Part shown: piece by piece, positions 36,374-44,950 of the stretch
Layout of the letters: each line of letters starts with the position of its first letter
How positions within the stretch are numbered: the stretch's first letter is position 1
DNA from: Stigmatella aurantiaca DW4/3-1
Lineage (GTDB): Bacteria; Myxococcota; Myxococcia; Myxococcales; Myxococcaceae
Length of the DNA stretch: 64,000 nucleotides
Assembly: GCF_000165485.1 (NCBI RefSeq)
Contig: NC_014623.1
Location: 7,024,893-7,088,892 of the forward strand
Reading direction: 5' to 3'
Translations under genes and position numbers: made by a program
Notes under the pieces: generated by a model
What the model saw: the letters and a program-made list of their open reading frames with translations, nothing else
Databases searched by the model: none
What the model was told of the DNA's origin: nothing

Positions 36374-36646
36374 TTACTTCTTGCCACCACACTTGCCCTC
36401 ACCGCACTTGCCCTCACCACACTTGCCCTCACCGCACTTGCCCTCCTCGCCCTTGGGGGCAGAAGGGGCCGCCGTGGTGTCACCCGCCGCGCCCTGCTCG
36501 GGGTTGGCCGCCTGGCTGCCGGGGGATTGGGTCGACGTATCGGTGGAGGCAGGGGTGGCCTCCGCCGACTTGGAGGACGCACAGCCGGTGGCGAGCGCGG
36601 TGAGCGAGAGGGTGCCAACAACCGCCGCCAGAGCCTTAACGTTCAT
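36374..36646 (-). CDS. EGKCG-repeat precursor peptide (HvfA/bufferin-like), with lipobox
   Basis: A 90-residue precursor, the presumed substrate of the DUF692 enzyme next to it. It has an export signal (MNVKALAAVVGTLSLTALAT, Cys22 after ATG in LATGC), a Ser/Thr/Ala/Pro linker and a core of four tandem EGKCG units at residues 68-87 with cysteines 71, 76, 81 and 86, ending GKK. This core is the hallmark of HvfA-class peptides, whose modified cysteines chelate copper. Unlike a plain signal peptide, the LATGC sequence resembles a lipobox, so the peptide may be lipid-anchored. AAGGAAG lies 5 nt before the ATG. About 45-70 nt upstream a TGAAC and a CGTCTA resemble ECF-sigma elements, but at 13-nt spacing, so this is weak. 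Confidence 0.88.
   Translation of the reverse strand: MNVKALAAVVGTLSLTALATGCASSKSAEATPASTDTSTQSPGSQAANPEQGAAGDTTAAPSAPKGEEGKCGEGKCGEGKCGEGKCGGKK
36386..36445 (-). repeat. Four tandem 15-bp units encoding EGKCG
   Basis: The core of the precursor gene consists of four direct 15-bp units, with starts of ACTTGCCCTC (plus strand) at 36391, 36406, 36421 and 36436. They differ only in wobble bases, alternating TGT and TGC cysteine codons, as if a 30-bp pair had been duplicated. Such repeats can expand or contract by slippage, changing the number of modifiable cysteines. Confidence 0.85.
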
Positions 36647-36725
36647 GGATGCTTCCTTTCGAGACTGCGTGGAAAGTACTGCGATCACGGTAGACGACTG
36701 CGCGCCACCGTTCATCCACCGCCGC

Positions 36726-38192
36726 CTACCAGGGACCGCTGGCGCTCCGAGCTTCCAGAGATTCACGCAGCAAGCTGTCCCGGGCAGGCCGCAGCTGGAT
36801 GCCGCCCGGCGTGAGCGTCACCCCCAACGCTTCTAACAAACCCTCCAACCCAGCAAAAGCAGGTTCTCGCAGGCGCCGGGCCCACCACTCCTCGAAAAAA
36901 GGCCTCCCCGCCACGGCATCCACGGCCGCGCCATAGGCCGCTGGCGTGGAGGTGGCGCCGCGTCCGGCCAGAAACGCCAGCACGTCTTCCAGCCCGCGCT
37001 GGTGCTGGGTGGCCCGGCGCAGTTCCACATCGAGCAGCAATGCCAGGTATGCGCCCACCCAGTAGATGCCAGGGGGCGCATCTTCTTCGATCATCTCCTC
37101 CAGCGTCCGCCCCGCTGCCTGCTCCCGCCCCCGCTCGAAGCCCCGGAGCAGCTCCGCCCACGCACGCTCGGGCGGATGCCGCCCCGAACGCGCCCGCGCG
37201 AGCTCCGTGAAGTAAGTGGCCAGTCCCTCGGAGATCCAGGGCGTGCGCGGCACAAAGGCCGGGTGAAGCAGGTGCAACATCTCGTGGAGCGCAGCCCAGT
37301 CCGCCTCCAAGGCCTCTGGGCGCGCCTCCTGCCCCACCAGCAAGGAGATGCTCGGGGGCGTACTCCACATCAGCATTCCGAAGAGGTTGGGCGTGCGGTC
37401 CCCTTCCACCGGGACGACGTGGACGGCCACCCGTGGGTAAGGGAAGGTCCTCCGCACGGTGAGGAGCTGCCCGGCGGTCCGCCCCAGCCAGTCACAGACC
37501 GCCGCGTCCCCCAGGTGGCGCATCGGCGCGAGGATGGCCACGTCCAGCACCGCTCCCGGCAGCCGGGCCTGGCACCGGTGTCCTCCGAAGCTATGAAAGC
37601 CCGAGTCCACCAGATCCGCGGCGGTCAACACATAGTGCCCTTCGGGAGCTGGGACCCAGGGCAGCAGCGCATTCGCCCCTTCTAGCCACAGCTCCACGCG
37701 CCGGGACGGCGATGCCACCCGGGGCCGCAGCAGCCAGCTCTTTCCCGCCAGGTACCGCGCGTCCCCCCGCCCCATTCCGGTGAAGAAGCCGGGTCCCCGC
37801 TCACGGATGATCTCATCCAGGGGGTAGCGATAGCGCAGCGAGTGGGTTCCCCTGGGAAGCCTCACCGAGCCGCCCTGGACAGGCAGTGCGAGCGGCGGCG
37901 CCGCCGGATCCCGGAAGGCCCAGACGGTCTTCACCCCACCGGGCTGGGTGAACAGAAACTCCTGCTCCCCCGGCTGATCCAGCCCCACCTCCACCTCCAG
38001 CGCATGCCCGGGCTCGCGCACATAGGTCACGTGGTAGCGCAGGCTCCGGGAAACCGCCTCTTGCCGAGGAGGTGGAAGCCGAGGGGCCACCGTCCCGCAG
38101 GCGCTCAGGCTCAGGATGATCGCCAGAAGGCTCGAAAGCCGAAGCGGGCGTCTTGGCAGGCGGTGGAGGGGCCCATCCCCTGTCTTTTTCAT
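36726..38192 (-). CDS. Gluzincin-like metallopeptidase lipoprotein
   Basis: A 488-residue lipoprotein (LSSLLAIILSLSAC, then GTVAPRLPPP). The N-terminal half is a beta domain (RYHVTYVREPGHALEVEV, RGTHSLRYRYPLDE) and the second half has the zinc motif HEMLH in AALHEMLHLLHPAF followed 20-odd residues later by WISEGLATYFTELA, the Glu expected as third ligand in gluzincins (M1/M61 clan). Arrangement resembles M61 glycyl aminopeptidases. It is located upstream of the EGKCG precursor on the same strand with a 79-nt gap, so co-regulation is possible but not shown. Substrate unknown. Confidence 0.82.
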   Translation of the reverse strand: MKKTGDGPLHRLPRRPLRLSSLLAIILSLSACGTVAPRLPPPRQEAVSRSLRYHVTYVREPGHALEVEVGLDQPGEQEFLFTQPGGVKTVWAFRDPAAPPLALPVQGGSVRLPRGTHSLRYRYPLDEIIRERGPGFFTGMGRGDARYLAGKSWLLRPRVASPSRRVELWLEGANALLPWVPAPEGHYVLTAADLVDSGFHSFGGHRCQARLPGAVLDVAILAPMRHLGDAAVCDWLGRTAGQLLTVRRTFPYPRVAVHVVPVEGDRTPNLFGMLMWSTPPSISLLVGQEARPEALEADWAALHEMLHLLHPAFVPRTPWISEGLATYFTELARARSGRHPPERAWAELLRGFERGREQAAGRTLEEMIEEDAPPGIYWVGAYLALLLDVELRRATQHQRGLEDVLAFLAGRGATSTPAAYGAAVDAVAGRPFFEEWWARRLREPAFAGLEGLLEALGVTLTPGGIQLRPARDSLLRESLEARSASGPW

Positions 38193-38370
38193 GCCGCACC
38201 GTGTCAGTAAAAGTTTGACAACAACCGGCAAAGACGGTGTGCCGTCGACTTCCGCCTCGACCGAGCCCATTGTAACCAACTGATTTTACGAGATTAAAAC
38301 GTTTCGGGACTGCCCTGGCGAACCCGTCCGTTGCTCCTTCAACAGGGGTCAAAGCCTCCTGAAACGCTGG

Positions 38371-38397
38371 TTGCAAATCGGTAAATCGCCTTGCAAA
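38371..38397. promoter_or_regulatory. Two TTGCAAA boxes, putative ScfR/RamB operator
   Basis: TTGCAAA occurs at 38371-38377 and again at 38391-38397, start-to-start 20 bp, about two helical turns, 55-80 nt before the ScfR-like start. On the other strand the second box reads ACTTTTGCAAGG, similar to the RamB target with core ACTTTGCAAA known in corynebacteria. Autoregulation is therefore plausible. This is a motif comparison by eye. Confidence 0.45.
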
Positions 38398-38451
38398 AGT
38401 GTTTTTAAGGCAGGAGGCCCCAGTCCGGGCGACCTCTGTGTGGAACCGGGA

Positions 38452-40014
38452 ATGAATGAGAACGCACTCAACGCGAACGTGGGCCTGAAGCTGCGGGGCC
38501 TGCGGCTCGCGCGCAACATCAAGCAAACGGATGCGGCGAAGGATCTGGGGGTCTCCCCGGCGTACCTGAACCTCATCGAGAAGGGCAAACGGGTCATGCC
38601 CTTCCCACTGCTGTGGAAGGCGCTGCGCTACTTCGATCAAGATCCCGAGCAGTTCATGTCCACGCTGGGCGAAGGGCGCGTGGACGAGGCCCTGGCGAAG
38701 CTCCTGGACGAGCCGCTCCTCAAGAGCCTGGACATCGATTCCGAGTCCCTCCAGAGCCTGTCGGCGGAGCCGAAGCTCGCGGGCACCGTGGCCGCCCTCT
38801 TCAACCTCTACAAGAACACGCGCACGCAGTTGGAGAACGTGCTGACGCAGCTGTCCGCCGAGGAGCGCACCCGCGCCCAGACCGGCCAGAGCGGCGGCAC
38901 CGGGCCCGGGCTGCGCTTCGACTACTCGCCGTTCGACGAGGTGAGCGACTTCCTGGAGTCCCACCGCAACTACTTCCCCGAGTTGGAGGAGCAGGCGGAG
39001 GCGATGCGCCGGGACTTCCAGCTGGAGCGGCTGCTTACCAGCGCCCAGCTCATCCGCCTGCTGGAAGAGCGCTTTGGCTTCCGGGTGCGGTTCGAGCATG
39101 CCCCCAGCGGCTCGTCCGTGGTGCGCCGGTTGGACCTGGAGGAGCAGACGCTCACGCTCTCGCCGGACCTCACCGAGCAGCCCTTGAAGTTCCAGGTGGC
39201 CACCTCCCTGGGCCTGCTGCTCATGGACCGGGAGAAGCTGGTGGAGCGCATCGTCGGCCATGGCCGCACCCGCCACGCGGAGACGCTGCGCCTCATCAAG
39301 GTGAACCTCTCCAACTACTTTGCCGGCGCGCTCATGCTCCCCTACGGGGACTTCTTCAAGGAAGTGGAGCGCACGCGCTACGACGTGGAGCTGCTGTCGA
39401 ACATCTTCGGCAGCACCTACGAGACGGTGGCCCACCGCTTCTGCAACCTCTCGGACCCGAAGCGCACCGGCATTCCCTTCCACTTCCTGCGCGCGGACAT
39501 CGCCGGCAACATCTCCAAGCGCTACAGCGGCACCGGGCTGAAGTTCGCCACGGGCGGCGGCTCGTGCGGCAAGTGGGCCGTGCACCTGGCCTTCCTCAAC
39601 CCCGGCCAGCTCACCCGGCAGTACTCGATGATGCCGGATGGGGCCACCTACTTCTGCTTCGCCAAGGTGCAGCTCCAGCCCATCGAGGGCTCCATCGTGA
39701 AGGGCACCGCCTACTCCATCGGCCTGGGCACCCACGCGGAGAACGCCAAGTACCTGGCCTATGGCCTGCCCACCAATGATCTGCGCAAGGACGCGGTGGC
39801 CAGCGGCATCACCTGCCGCTTCTGCGAGCGGACCGATTGCAACCAGCGCTCGGCGGCCAGCTATCGCTTCGCCTTCGCTTTTGACGAATACACCAAGAAG
39901 GACTGCTTCTTTTCGCCCCTGCTCGTGCATGAGGGCGGCAAGGGCGAGCGCGGGGAACGCCACGACGCTATGGACAAGGCGCTCCGGCGCCGCAACAAAG
40001 ACGGGGAGGGCTGA
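38452..40014 (+). CDS. XRE-family short-chain acyl-CoA-type regulator (ScfR/RamB-like)
   Basis: A 520-residue transcription factor. The N-terminal XRE helix-turn-helix (LKLRGLRLARNIKQTDAAKD, VSPAYLNLIEKGKRVMP) is followed by a linker, an ImmA/IrrE-like domain in the middle (TSLGLLLMDREKLVERIV, FAGALMLPYGDFF; no HExxH seen) and a C-terminal DUF2083-type part with Cys residues in GGGSCGKWAVHL and CRFCERTDCNQRS. This layout is that of RamB/PrpC-regulator-like proteins controlling acetate, propionate or glyoxylate metabolism in response to acyl-CoA or a related ligand. No such metabolic genes are adjacent. Paired TTGCAAA boxes lie upstream. ATG 38452 (MNENALNANVG) is chosen since the HTH follows directly. 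Confidence 0.88.
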   Translation: MNENALNANVGLKLRGLRLARNIKQTDAAKDLGVSPAYLNLIEKGKRVMPFPLLWKALRYFDQDPEQFMSTLGEGRVDEALAKLLDEPLLKSLDIDSESLQSLSAEPKLAGTVAALFNLYKNTRTQLENVLTQLSAEERTRAQTGQSGGTGPGLRFDYSPFDEVSDFLESHRNYFPELEEQAEAMRRDFQLERLLTSAQLIRLLEERFGFRVRFEHAPSGSSVVRRLDLEEQTLTLSPDLTEQPLKFQVATSLGLLLMDREKLVERIVGHGRTRHAETLRLIKVNLSNYFAGALMLPYGDFFKEVERTRYDVELLSNIFGSTYETVAHRFCNLSDPKRTGIPFHFLRADIAGNISKRYSGTGLKFATGGGSCGKWAVHLAFLNPGQLTRQYSMMPDGATYFCFAKVQLQPIEGSIVKGTAYSIGLGTHAENAKYLAYGLPTNDLRKDAVASGITCRFCERTDCNQRSAASYRFAFAFDEYTKKDCFFSPLLVHEGGKGERGERHDAMDKALRRRNKDGEG

Positions 40015-40049
40015 CTCCCTCTCCCGGCCGGTATAAGAGCCACCCCACG

Positions 40050-40919
40050 ATGAGCCTGACGGACAGCGAACAAGCCCACATCCAGAAAGCCCTCCAGAAG
40101 CAGCGCGACGCGCTCGCCGCCCTGCGCTTCACCGGCAGCCCGGCGGAGGTCGGCCAGGGGCTGCTCCAACTCGCCGAACTCCACGGCATGCTCGAGGACC
40201 ATGCTGGCAGCCGCCAGAGTTACGAAGAGGCGCTCGGCCTCTTCAAGACCGCGGGCAACAAGGCCGGCCAGGCCCAGGCGCTCTATGGCCTGGGCGTGGT
40301 GCGGGCGAACCTCGAAGACCACCGGGGCGCCATCGAGCGGCTGGCGCAGTCAGCGGCCCTTTATAATGAGGTGAAGGACCGCGAGGGCGAGGCGCTCTGC
40401 CGCGCCTGCATCGGTGAGTCCCTGCGCGCGCTCGGCCACACGGATGGCGCCGAGGAGAAGTACCAGGAGGCGCTGATCCTCTTCCGCCAGACGCGCAACC
40501 CCCAGCGCGTGTCCGCCCTGCTCCTGGACATTGGCGACATCCGCATGGAGGCGGGAGACTACAAGAAAGCCCGCGAGCGCTTCCTGGAGGCCCTCACGCT
40601 GCTGGAGAAGGGCGATGAGCCGGAGCCCCTGGCGCTCTGCCATCTGCTGCTCGGCGAAGCCGAAGGGCTGCTCGGCGGCCACGAGGCGGCGCGCCCCCAC
40701 CTGCTCCAGGCCGTGTCGCTGTACGAGCAACTGCACGAGCATGCCTTCGAGGCCCGGGCGCGGTGGGATCTGGCCCTGGCCTGCTACCACCAGCAGGACT
40801 GGCCCGCGGCGCGAGCCCAGTTCGAGGCCGTGCTCCCGCTCTACGAAGAGCAGGGCCGCACGGAAGAGGCGGCCAAGGTGCGCAACGTGCTGGCGCACTT
40901 CACCGCCCGGGGTGTGTGA
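40050..40919 (+). CDS. TPR protein
   Basis: A 289-residue cytosolic protein with six or so tetratricopeptide repeats in the style ALYGLGVVRANLEDHRGAIE, ALCRACIGESLRALGHTDGA and ALCHLLLGEAEGLLGGHEAA, spaced about 40 residues (TPR_12-like). It begins 36 nt behind the regulator gene on the same strand. Scaffold role for a protein partner is likely; no specific function recognised. It is convergent with the DUF1634 gene at a 2-nt gap. Confidence 0.85.
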   Translation: MSLTDSEQAHIQKALQKQRDALAALRFTGSPAEVGQGLLQLAELHGMLEDHAGSRQSYEEALGLFKTAGNKAGQAQALYGLGVVRANLEDHRGAIERLAQSAALYNEVKDREGEALCRACIGESLRALGHTDGAEEKYQEALILFRQTRNPQRVSALLLDIGDIRMEAGDYKKARERFLEALTLLEKGDEPEPLALCHLLLGEAEGLLGGHEAARPHLLQAVSLYEQLHEHAFEARARWDLALACYHQQDWPAARAQFEAVLPLYEEQGRTEEAAKVRNVLAHFTARGV

Positions 40920-40920
40920 C

Positions 40921-41337
40921 TCAGGCGTGCAGCCCCGCCCCGACCGAGAGCGCCAACAGCCCCAGGATTCCCACGGCGTAGAGGGTGTACCGCCACTCCC
41001 CGCGCAGCCCCAGCATGGTTCCCGCCACCGCCAGCCGAGCCACGGGCGTCACCAGCAACAGTGACGCCGCGCTCTTGCGCAGCGTATCGATGGACACCGC
41101 CACGTCCTGGGACAGGGGCAACAGCTCCATGAACAGGGAGGCGAGAAACATCCCTCCACTGATCAACGCTCCTCCCTGAAGAATCCGGACGATCCACCGC
41201 TCCCCCGCCATCGCCCGGCCAATGCGTAGCTGGGCCCGGGAACGGGCGGGCGGCGCGTACGTGCGAAGCGACTCCGGCTCGCCCAGCACATGCCCCTGCC
41301 CGTGCGGCGGTGGCATCGGCGCCGCCGCTTCCCTCAT
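40921..41337 (-). CDS. DUF1634 membrane protein
   Basis: A 138-residue protein with a soluble N-terminal part and three hydrophobic segments (ILQGGALISGGMFLASLFME, ASLLLVTPVARLAVAGTM, LYAVGILGLLALSVGAGL). This is the DUF1634 family, nearly always encoded with TauE/SafE permeases, as here. The ATG at 41337 overlaps the TauE stop as ATGA; a start two codons earlier is possible. Presumed accessory subunit of the transporter. Confidence 0.85.
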   Translation of the reverse strand: MREAAAPMPPPHGQGHVLGEPESLRTYAPPARSRAQLRIGRAMAGERWIVRILQGGALISGGMFLASLFMELLPLSQDVAVSIDTLRKSAASLLLVTPVARLAVAGTMLGLRGEWRYTLYAVGILGLLALSVGAGLHA

Positions 41338-42113
41338 TTCCATATGCTCGGCCACAGTCCCTCGCCTCCCTTCCACAGCATCTGCACCGCCACCACCAGC
41401 AGCAGCCCCGCGAACAGCTTCTTGAGCAGCGAGGTGGAGACGTACGGCATCAACCGGCTTCCCCCATGCGCGCCCGCCAGCACGCCGACGATCAAGGGGG
41501 AGACGAGCGCCAACTTGAGGTGCCCGCGCCAGGCATAGGAGGCCACGCTGGCGGCCCCCGTCACGCCAATCATCAAACTGCTGGTGGCGCTGGCCACCTT
41601 GAAAGGCACGCGCATGCCGTAGCTCATCAGCGGCACCTTGAGCGGGCCGCCACCGACGCCCAGCAGCGCCGACAGCCCTCCGGCCACGAACGAGCCGGAG
41701 ACGCCCAAGGGGTAATTCACCGGCGTGTACGTCCCCTGCACCGGTTCTTCTTGGGGCGAGCGCACCAGGAGAAGCTGAAGGCCGACGTAGAGGGCAAAGA
41801 GGCCAAACACCACCGCCACCATTGCGGGGGCGATGTAGACCGCCACCAGCCCCCCGATGAGGGCGCCCATCACCGTGGCCAGTTCCAGCGTCAGCCCCAG
41901 GCGGATGTCACTCATGCGCTTGTCGACGTAGCTGGCCGCGGCCGCGCACGAGCTGGCCACCACACACATGAGGCTCGCGGGAACCGCCTCTTCCACCGGC
42001 AGCTTGAATCCGAGGACCAGCACCGGCACCAGCACTACTCCTCCGCCGACACCGAGCAACGCCCCCGCCAAACCCGCCACCCCACCCGCGGCAATGAGAA
42101 ATAGGACCGTCAT
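41334..42113 (-). CDS. Sulfite exporter TauE/SafE family permease
   Basis: A 259-residue inner-membrane protein with about eight helices. Family glycine-rich motifs are present: AGALLGVGGGVVLVPVLVLG in the first half and GGLSALLGVGGGPLKVPLM in the second, giving the inverted two-fold repeat of the family. Members export sulfite, sulfoacetate or other C2 sulfonates or organic anions; substrate is unknown here. It overlaps the DUF1634 gene by 4 nt. No sulfur-metabolism gene is adjacent. Confidence 0.9.
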   Translation of the reverse strand: MTVLFLIAAGGVAGLAGALLGVGGGVVLVPVLVLGFKLPVEEAVPASLMCVVASSCAAAASYVDKRMSDIRLGLTLELATVMGALIGGLVAVYIAPAMVAVVFGLFALYVGLQLLLVRSPQEEPVQGTYTPVNYPLGVSGSFVAGGLSALLGVGGGPLKVPLMSYGMRVPFKVASATSSLMIGVTGAASVASYAWRGHLKLALVSPLIVGVLAGAHGGSRLMPYVSTSLLKKLFAGLLLVVAVQMLWKGGEGLWPSIWK

Positions 42114-42263
42114 TTCCCAACTGAGAATAGGGGGCCCCCCCCGCATCGGATAGCGGCATTCCCTCCCGCCCCCCGTGCTCGCTTGGACGGCCGCTCCCCA
42201 AGGCCCAGGCATGGCCCCGGGGTACAAGGTGAGCGTTGGGTACTCGTCCGCGCAAGCCTTGGA

Positions 42264-43157
42264 TCAGGCGACGCACGCCCCGATGGTGCCCTCTGGAAAC
42301 TCCTCCAGGAACCGGGCGCGCGTCCGGGGGGTGAAGGTGCCGCGCGCCATGTAGACCAACAGGCGCCGCAGCAGCACCCGGGCCTGCTCCAGCGCGCCAT
42401 CCACTTCTGTAAAGAAGTCGAAGCCGTCGTGCCGGTACAGCTCGTGGAAGCTCAACTGCGAGTACGCGGGCAAGCCCCGCAGGCGCCCCAATGGGCTGGA
42501 GAGGACGAGCCCCTTCACGTAGAGCCCCCTCACCCACCCGTCCACCTGGGCCTTGGTGGGCGCCCGCTCCATCCGCTCCTGCGAGGCCAGCCGCACCAGT
42601 TCGTAGATGCCCCGCCCGATGCCCCGGTACGGGAACCCCGAACTCTTGATGACCTGGAAACGCTCCAGCAAGTGGAAGCTGCCCAGCATCTCCTTGCCGT
42701 ACAGCTCCCGCAGGTAGAAGAGCGTCTGCACCCATTCGATCTGCTGGTGCGCCTCCAGCGCGCGTTCTCCCCGGCGGCGGTGAGCCACCACCATCCGCTC
42801 CACCTCCCCGTGAAGCCGCCGGTCCACGCACAGGTGCAGGAAGTAGCCCGCCAGCAACGCCAGGCCCGGCTCGGTGCCCACCAGGGCCCCCGTGGCCACC
42901 AGCTCCGCCATCTTCAGCCCCAGCGCCACGGGCGCATGCTCGTGGTAGAGCCGCGCGAAGGCGGGCAGTTCCTGCGCCGGCAGCAGCGCGGACACCCCAC
43001 CCCGGAGCCCTTCGCACAGCGGGAGGGCCGGCAGCGTGGCACCGAAGCGCGCATACGGCAGGTCCTCGGACAGGGCCCGGGCAATGTCCGCGGGCAGGTC
43101 GCCCGGTTGGGCGGCGAGCCGCTCGATGGCTGTCAGGTGCAACAACATCGTGGGCAT
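42264..43157 (-). CDS. Conserved hypothetical, possibly zinc-dependent phospholipase-C-like fold
   Basis: A 297-residue, His-rich soluble protein without signal peptide. It starts MPTMLLHLTAIERLAAQPG, and LALLAGYFLHLCVDRRLHGE near residue 105 resembles the helical His/Asp core of zinc-dependent phospholipase C-like proteins (usually a G-x-x-S/L-H-x-x-x-D motif). The rest (RFQVIKSSGFPYRGIGRG, FHELYRHDGFDFFTEVDGA) is not recognised. Catalytic status is doubtful. It is divergent from pepA. Confidence 0.6.
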   Translation of the reverse strand: MPTMLLHLTAIERLAAQPGDLPADIARALSEDLPYARFGATLPALPLCEGLRGGVSALLPAQELPAFARLYHEHAPVALGLKMAELVATGALVGTEPGLALLAGYFLHLCVDRRLHGEVERMVVAHRRRGERALEAHQQIEWVQTLFYLRELYGKEMLGSFHLLERFQVIKSSGFPYRGIGRGIYELVRLASQERMERAPTKAQVDGWVRGLYVKGLVLSSPLGRLRGLPAYSQLSFHELYRHDGFDFFTEVDGALEQARVLLRRLLVYMARGTFTPRTRARFLEEFPEGTIGACVA

Positions 43158-43283
43158 GCACGGCCACAGCTATCCAGCGCGGCGCATCATTGCAATGACC
43201 GAATGAATCCGGCGCTTTGCGTGTAACAGGTGGGGCGGTACAGTCCGCGCCGCTTCCTCCCACCCCAGGAGCACATCCTCACC

Positions 43284-44888
43284 ATGAACTTCAGCTTTGC
43301 CTCCGGCGACGCCGTGCGGGCCGGCGGCGCCCTGCTCGTCATTCCTCTGTTCGACGGCGATCTCGGAGACACCCTCCCCTCCGCGTTGGCTTCCGCCGAG
43401 AAGGCCCTGGAAGGCAAGCTGAGAACCGCCGCCGCCCAGGAGGGCTTCAAGGCCAAGGCGGATCAGAGTGTCTCCATCCACACGCTGGGCCGCCTCGAGT
43501 CCGATCGCGTGCTGCTCCTGGGCCTCGGCCCCCGCGCGAAGTTTACCCCCGAGGTGCTGCGCCTGGCCGCGGGCCGTGCCGCCAAGGCGGCCCAGAAGCT
43601 GAAGGTGGCGGACTTCACCTTCGCCCTGCCCAGCACGGAGCAGCCCGAGTGGGCCGTGCGGGCCACCGTCGAGGGGCTGCTCCTGGGCACCTACCGGTTC
43701 GATCGCTACAAGAGTGCCTCCAAGGAGGAGAAGTCCCCGCCCCGGGCCACCTCGGTGCGGCTCGTGCTGCCGGAGGGCGCACAGAAGGGCCCCGCGTTGG
43801 AGCAAGCGCTGGAGTTGGGCCGGCGCGTGGCCGAGGCCACCAACTGGGCCAGAGACCTGGTCAACGAGCCGGCCAACGTGGTGAACCCCGAGCGCCTGGC
43901 CCAGGCCGCCCAGGAGGTGGCGAAGGAAGTGGGCCTCAAAGCCACCATCGGAGGCCAGCGCGACATCGAGCGCCTGGACATGGGCATGTTCCTGGCCGTG
44001 GCCCGGGGCAGCGTGAACGAGCCCCGGCTGATTCACGTGGTCTACACGCCGAAGAACCCCAAGGACGCCAAGCGGCCCCCCCTGGCGCTGGTGGGCAAGG
44101 CCATCACGTTCGACTCCGGAGGCCTGTCGCTCAAGCCCTCGGACTCGATGGTGGACATGAAGACGGACATGGCCGGCTCGGCGGCGGTGCTGGGGGCCAT
44201 GAAGGTGATTGGCGCGCTCAAGCCGCCCTTCCCCGTGCACGCCTTCATCGGCGCGTGCGAGAACATGCCCTCGGGCGATGCGTACCGCCCGGGAGACATC
44301 CTCACCTCGCGCCTGGGCAAGACGGTGGAGGTCACCAACACGGACGCCGAGGGGCGGCTCGTGCTGGGGGACATCCTCACCTGGGCCTGCGAGCACAAGC
44401 CCTCGGCGATCATCGATCTGGCCACGCTGACGGGCGCCTGCGTGGTGGCCCTGGGCAATTACATCGTGGGCGCGTTTGGTGAGCACGACGCCACGGTGGA
44501 GGCGGTGCTGGAGGCGGCCCGCTCGGCGGGCGAGGAGTTCTGGCGGATGCCGGTCACGGATCTCCAGAAGGACGCGCTGCGCTCCGAGGTGGCGGACATG
44601 AAGAACTCCGGCGAGCGCTGGGGCGGCGCCATCAACGCGGCCCTGTTCCTGCGCGAGTTCGTGGGCACCACGCCGTGGGTGCACCTGGACATCGCAGGCC
44701 CCTCGCAGAGCCCCAAGGAGCGCGGTTACTTCAACAAGGGCGCCACGGGCGTCGGCGTGCGCTCCCTGGTGGAGTACGTGCGGCAGCGCACCGCCGAGGC
44801 CGCCAACGCGCCGGAGGAAGAAGCCGCCGCGCCGGTCAAGCCCTCCAAGGGCGCAAAGGCGGGCAAGGGCAAAGCGCCGCGCGCCTGA
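43284..44888 (+). CDS. pepA: Leucyl aminopeptidase (M17)
   Basis: A cytosolic M17 aminopeptidase with broad N-terminal-residue specificity, in peptide turnover. The 534-residue protein has an N-terminal macro-like domain (about 1-160) and the catalytic domain with GKAITFDSGGLSLKPSDSM, MKTDMAGSAAVLGAM and the signature NTDAEGRLVLGDIL, all zinc and active residues present. A Lys/Ala-rich tail (VKPSKGAKAGKGKAPRA) of about 30 residues is extra to the family and may be a linker or DNA-binding tail (some PepA proteins bind DNA). ATG 43284 has AGGAG 11 nt upstream. Confidence 0.96.
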   Translation: MNFSFASGDAVRAGGALLVIPLFDGDLGDTLPSALASAEKALEGKLRTAAAQEGFKAKADQSVSIHTLGRLESDRVLLLGLGPRAKFTPEVLRLAAGRAAKAAQKLKVADFTFALPSTEQPEWAVRATVEGLLLGTYRFDRYKSASKEEKSPPRATSVRLVLPEGAQKGPALEQALELGRRVAEATNWARDLVNEPANVVNPERLAQAAQEVAKEVGLKATIGGQRDIERLDMGMFLAVARGSVNEPRLIHVVYTPKNPKDAKRPPLALVGKAITFDSGGLSLKPSDSMVDMKTDMAGSAAVLGAMKVIGALKPPFPVHAFIGACENMPSGDAYRPGDILTSRLGKTVEVTNTDAEGRLVLGDILTWACEHKPSAIIDLATLTGACVVALGNYIVGAFGEHDATVEAVLEAARSAGEEFWRMPVTDLQKDALRSEVADMKNSGERWGGAINAALFLREFVGTTPWVHLDIAGPSQSPKERGYFNKGATGVGVRSLVEYVRQRTAEAANAPEEEAAAPVKPSKGAKAGKGKAPRA

Positions 44889-44950
44889 GCCTCGACCCTG
44901 GCCCACCACTGGGGTGAGGGGGCCTTTCCTTCATCGTCCACGGAGGGCGG

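Noticed and set aside
36386-36445. Tandem repeats as a CRISPR array
   Set aside because: Units are 15 bp without spacers and code in frame for EGKCG, so they belong to the precursor gene.
36691-36714. ECF-sigma promoter for the EGKCG precursor gene (TGAAC and CGTCTA on the minus strand)
   Set aside because: Spacing is 13 nt, shorter than the usual 15-17; kept only as a remark in the gene entry.
42264-43157. Firm call as phospholipase C
   Set aside because: Only a weak motif (GYFLHLCVDRRLH) is visible and ligand set is incomplete; called as hypothetical with possible fold.
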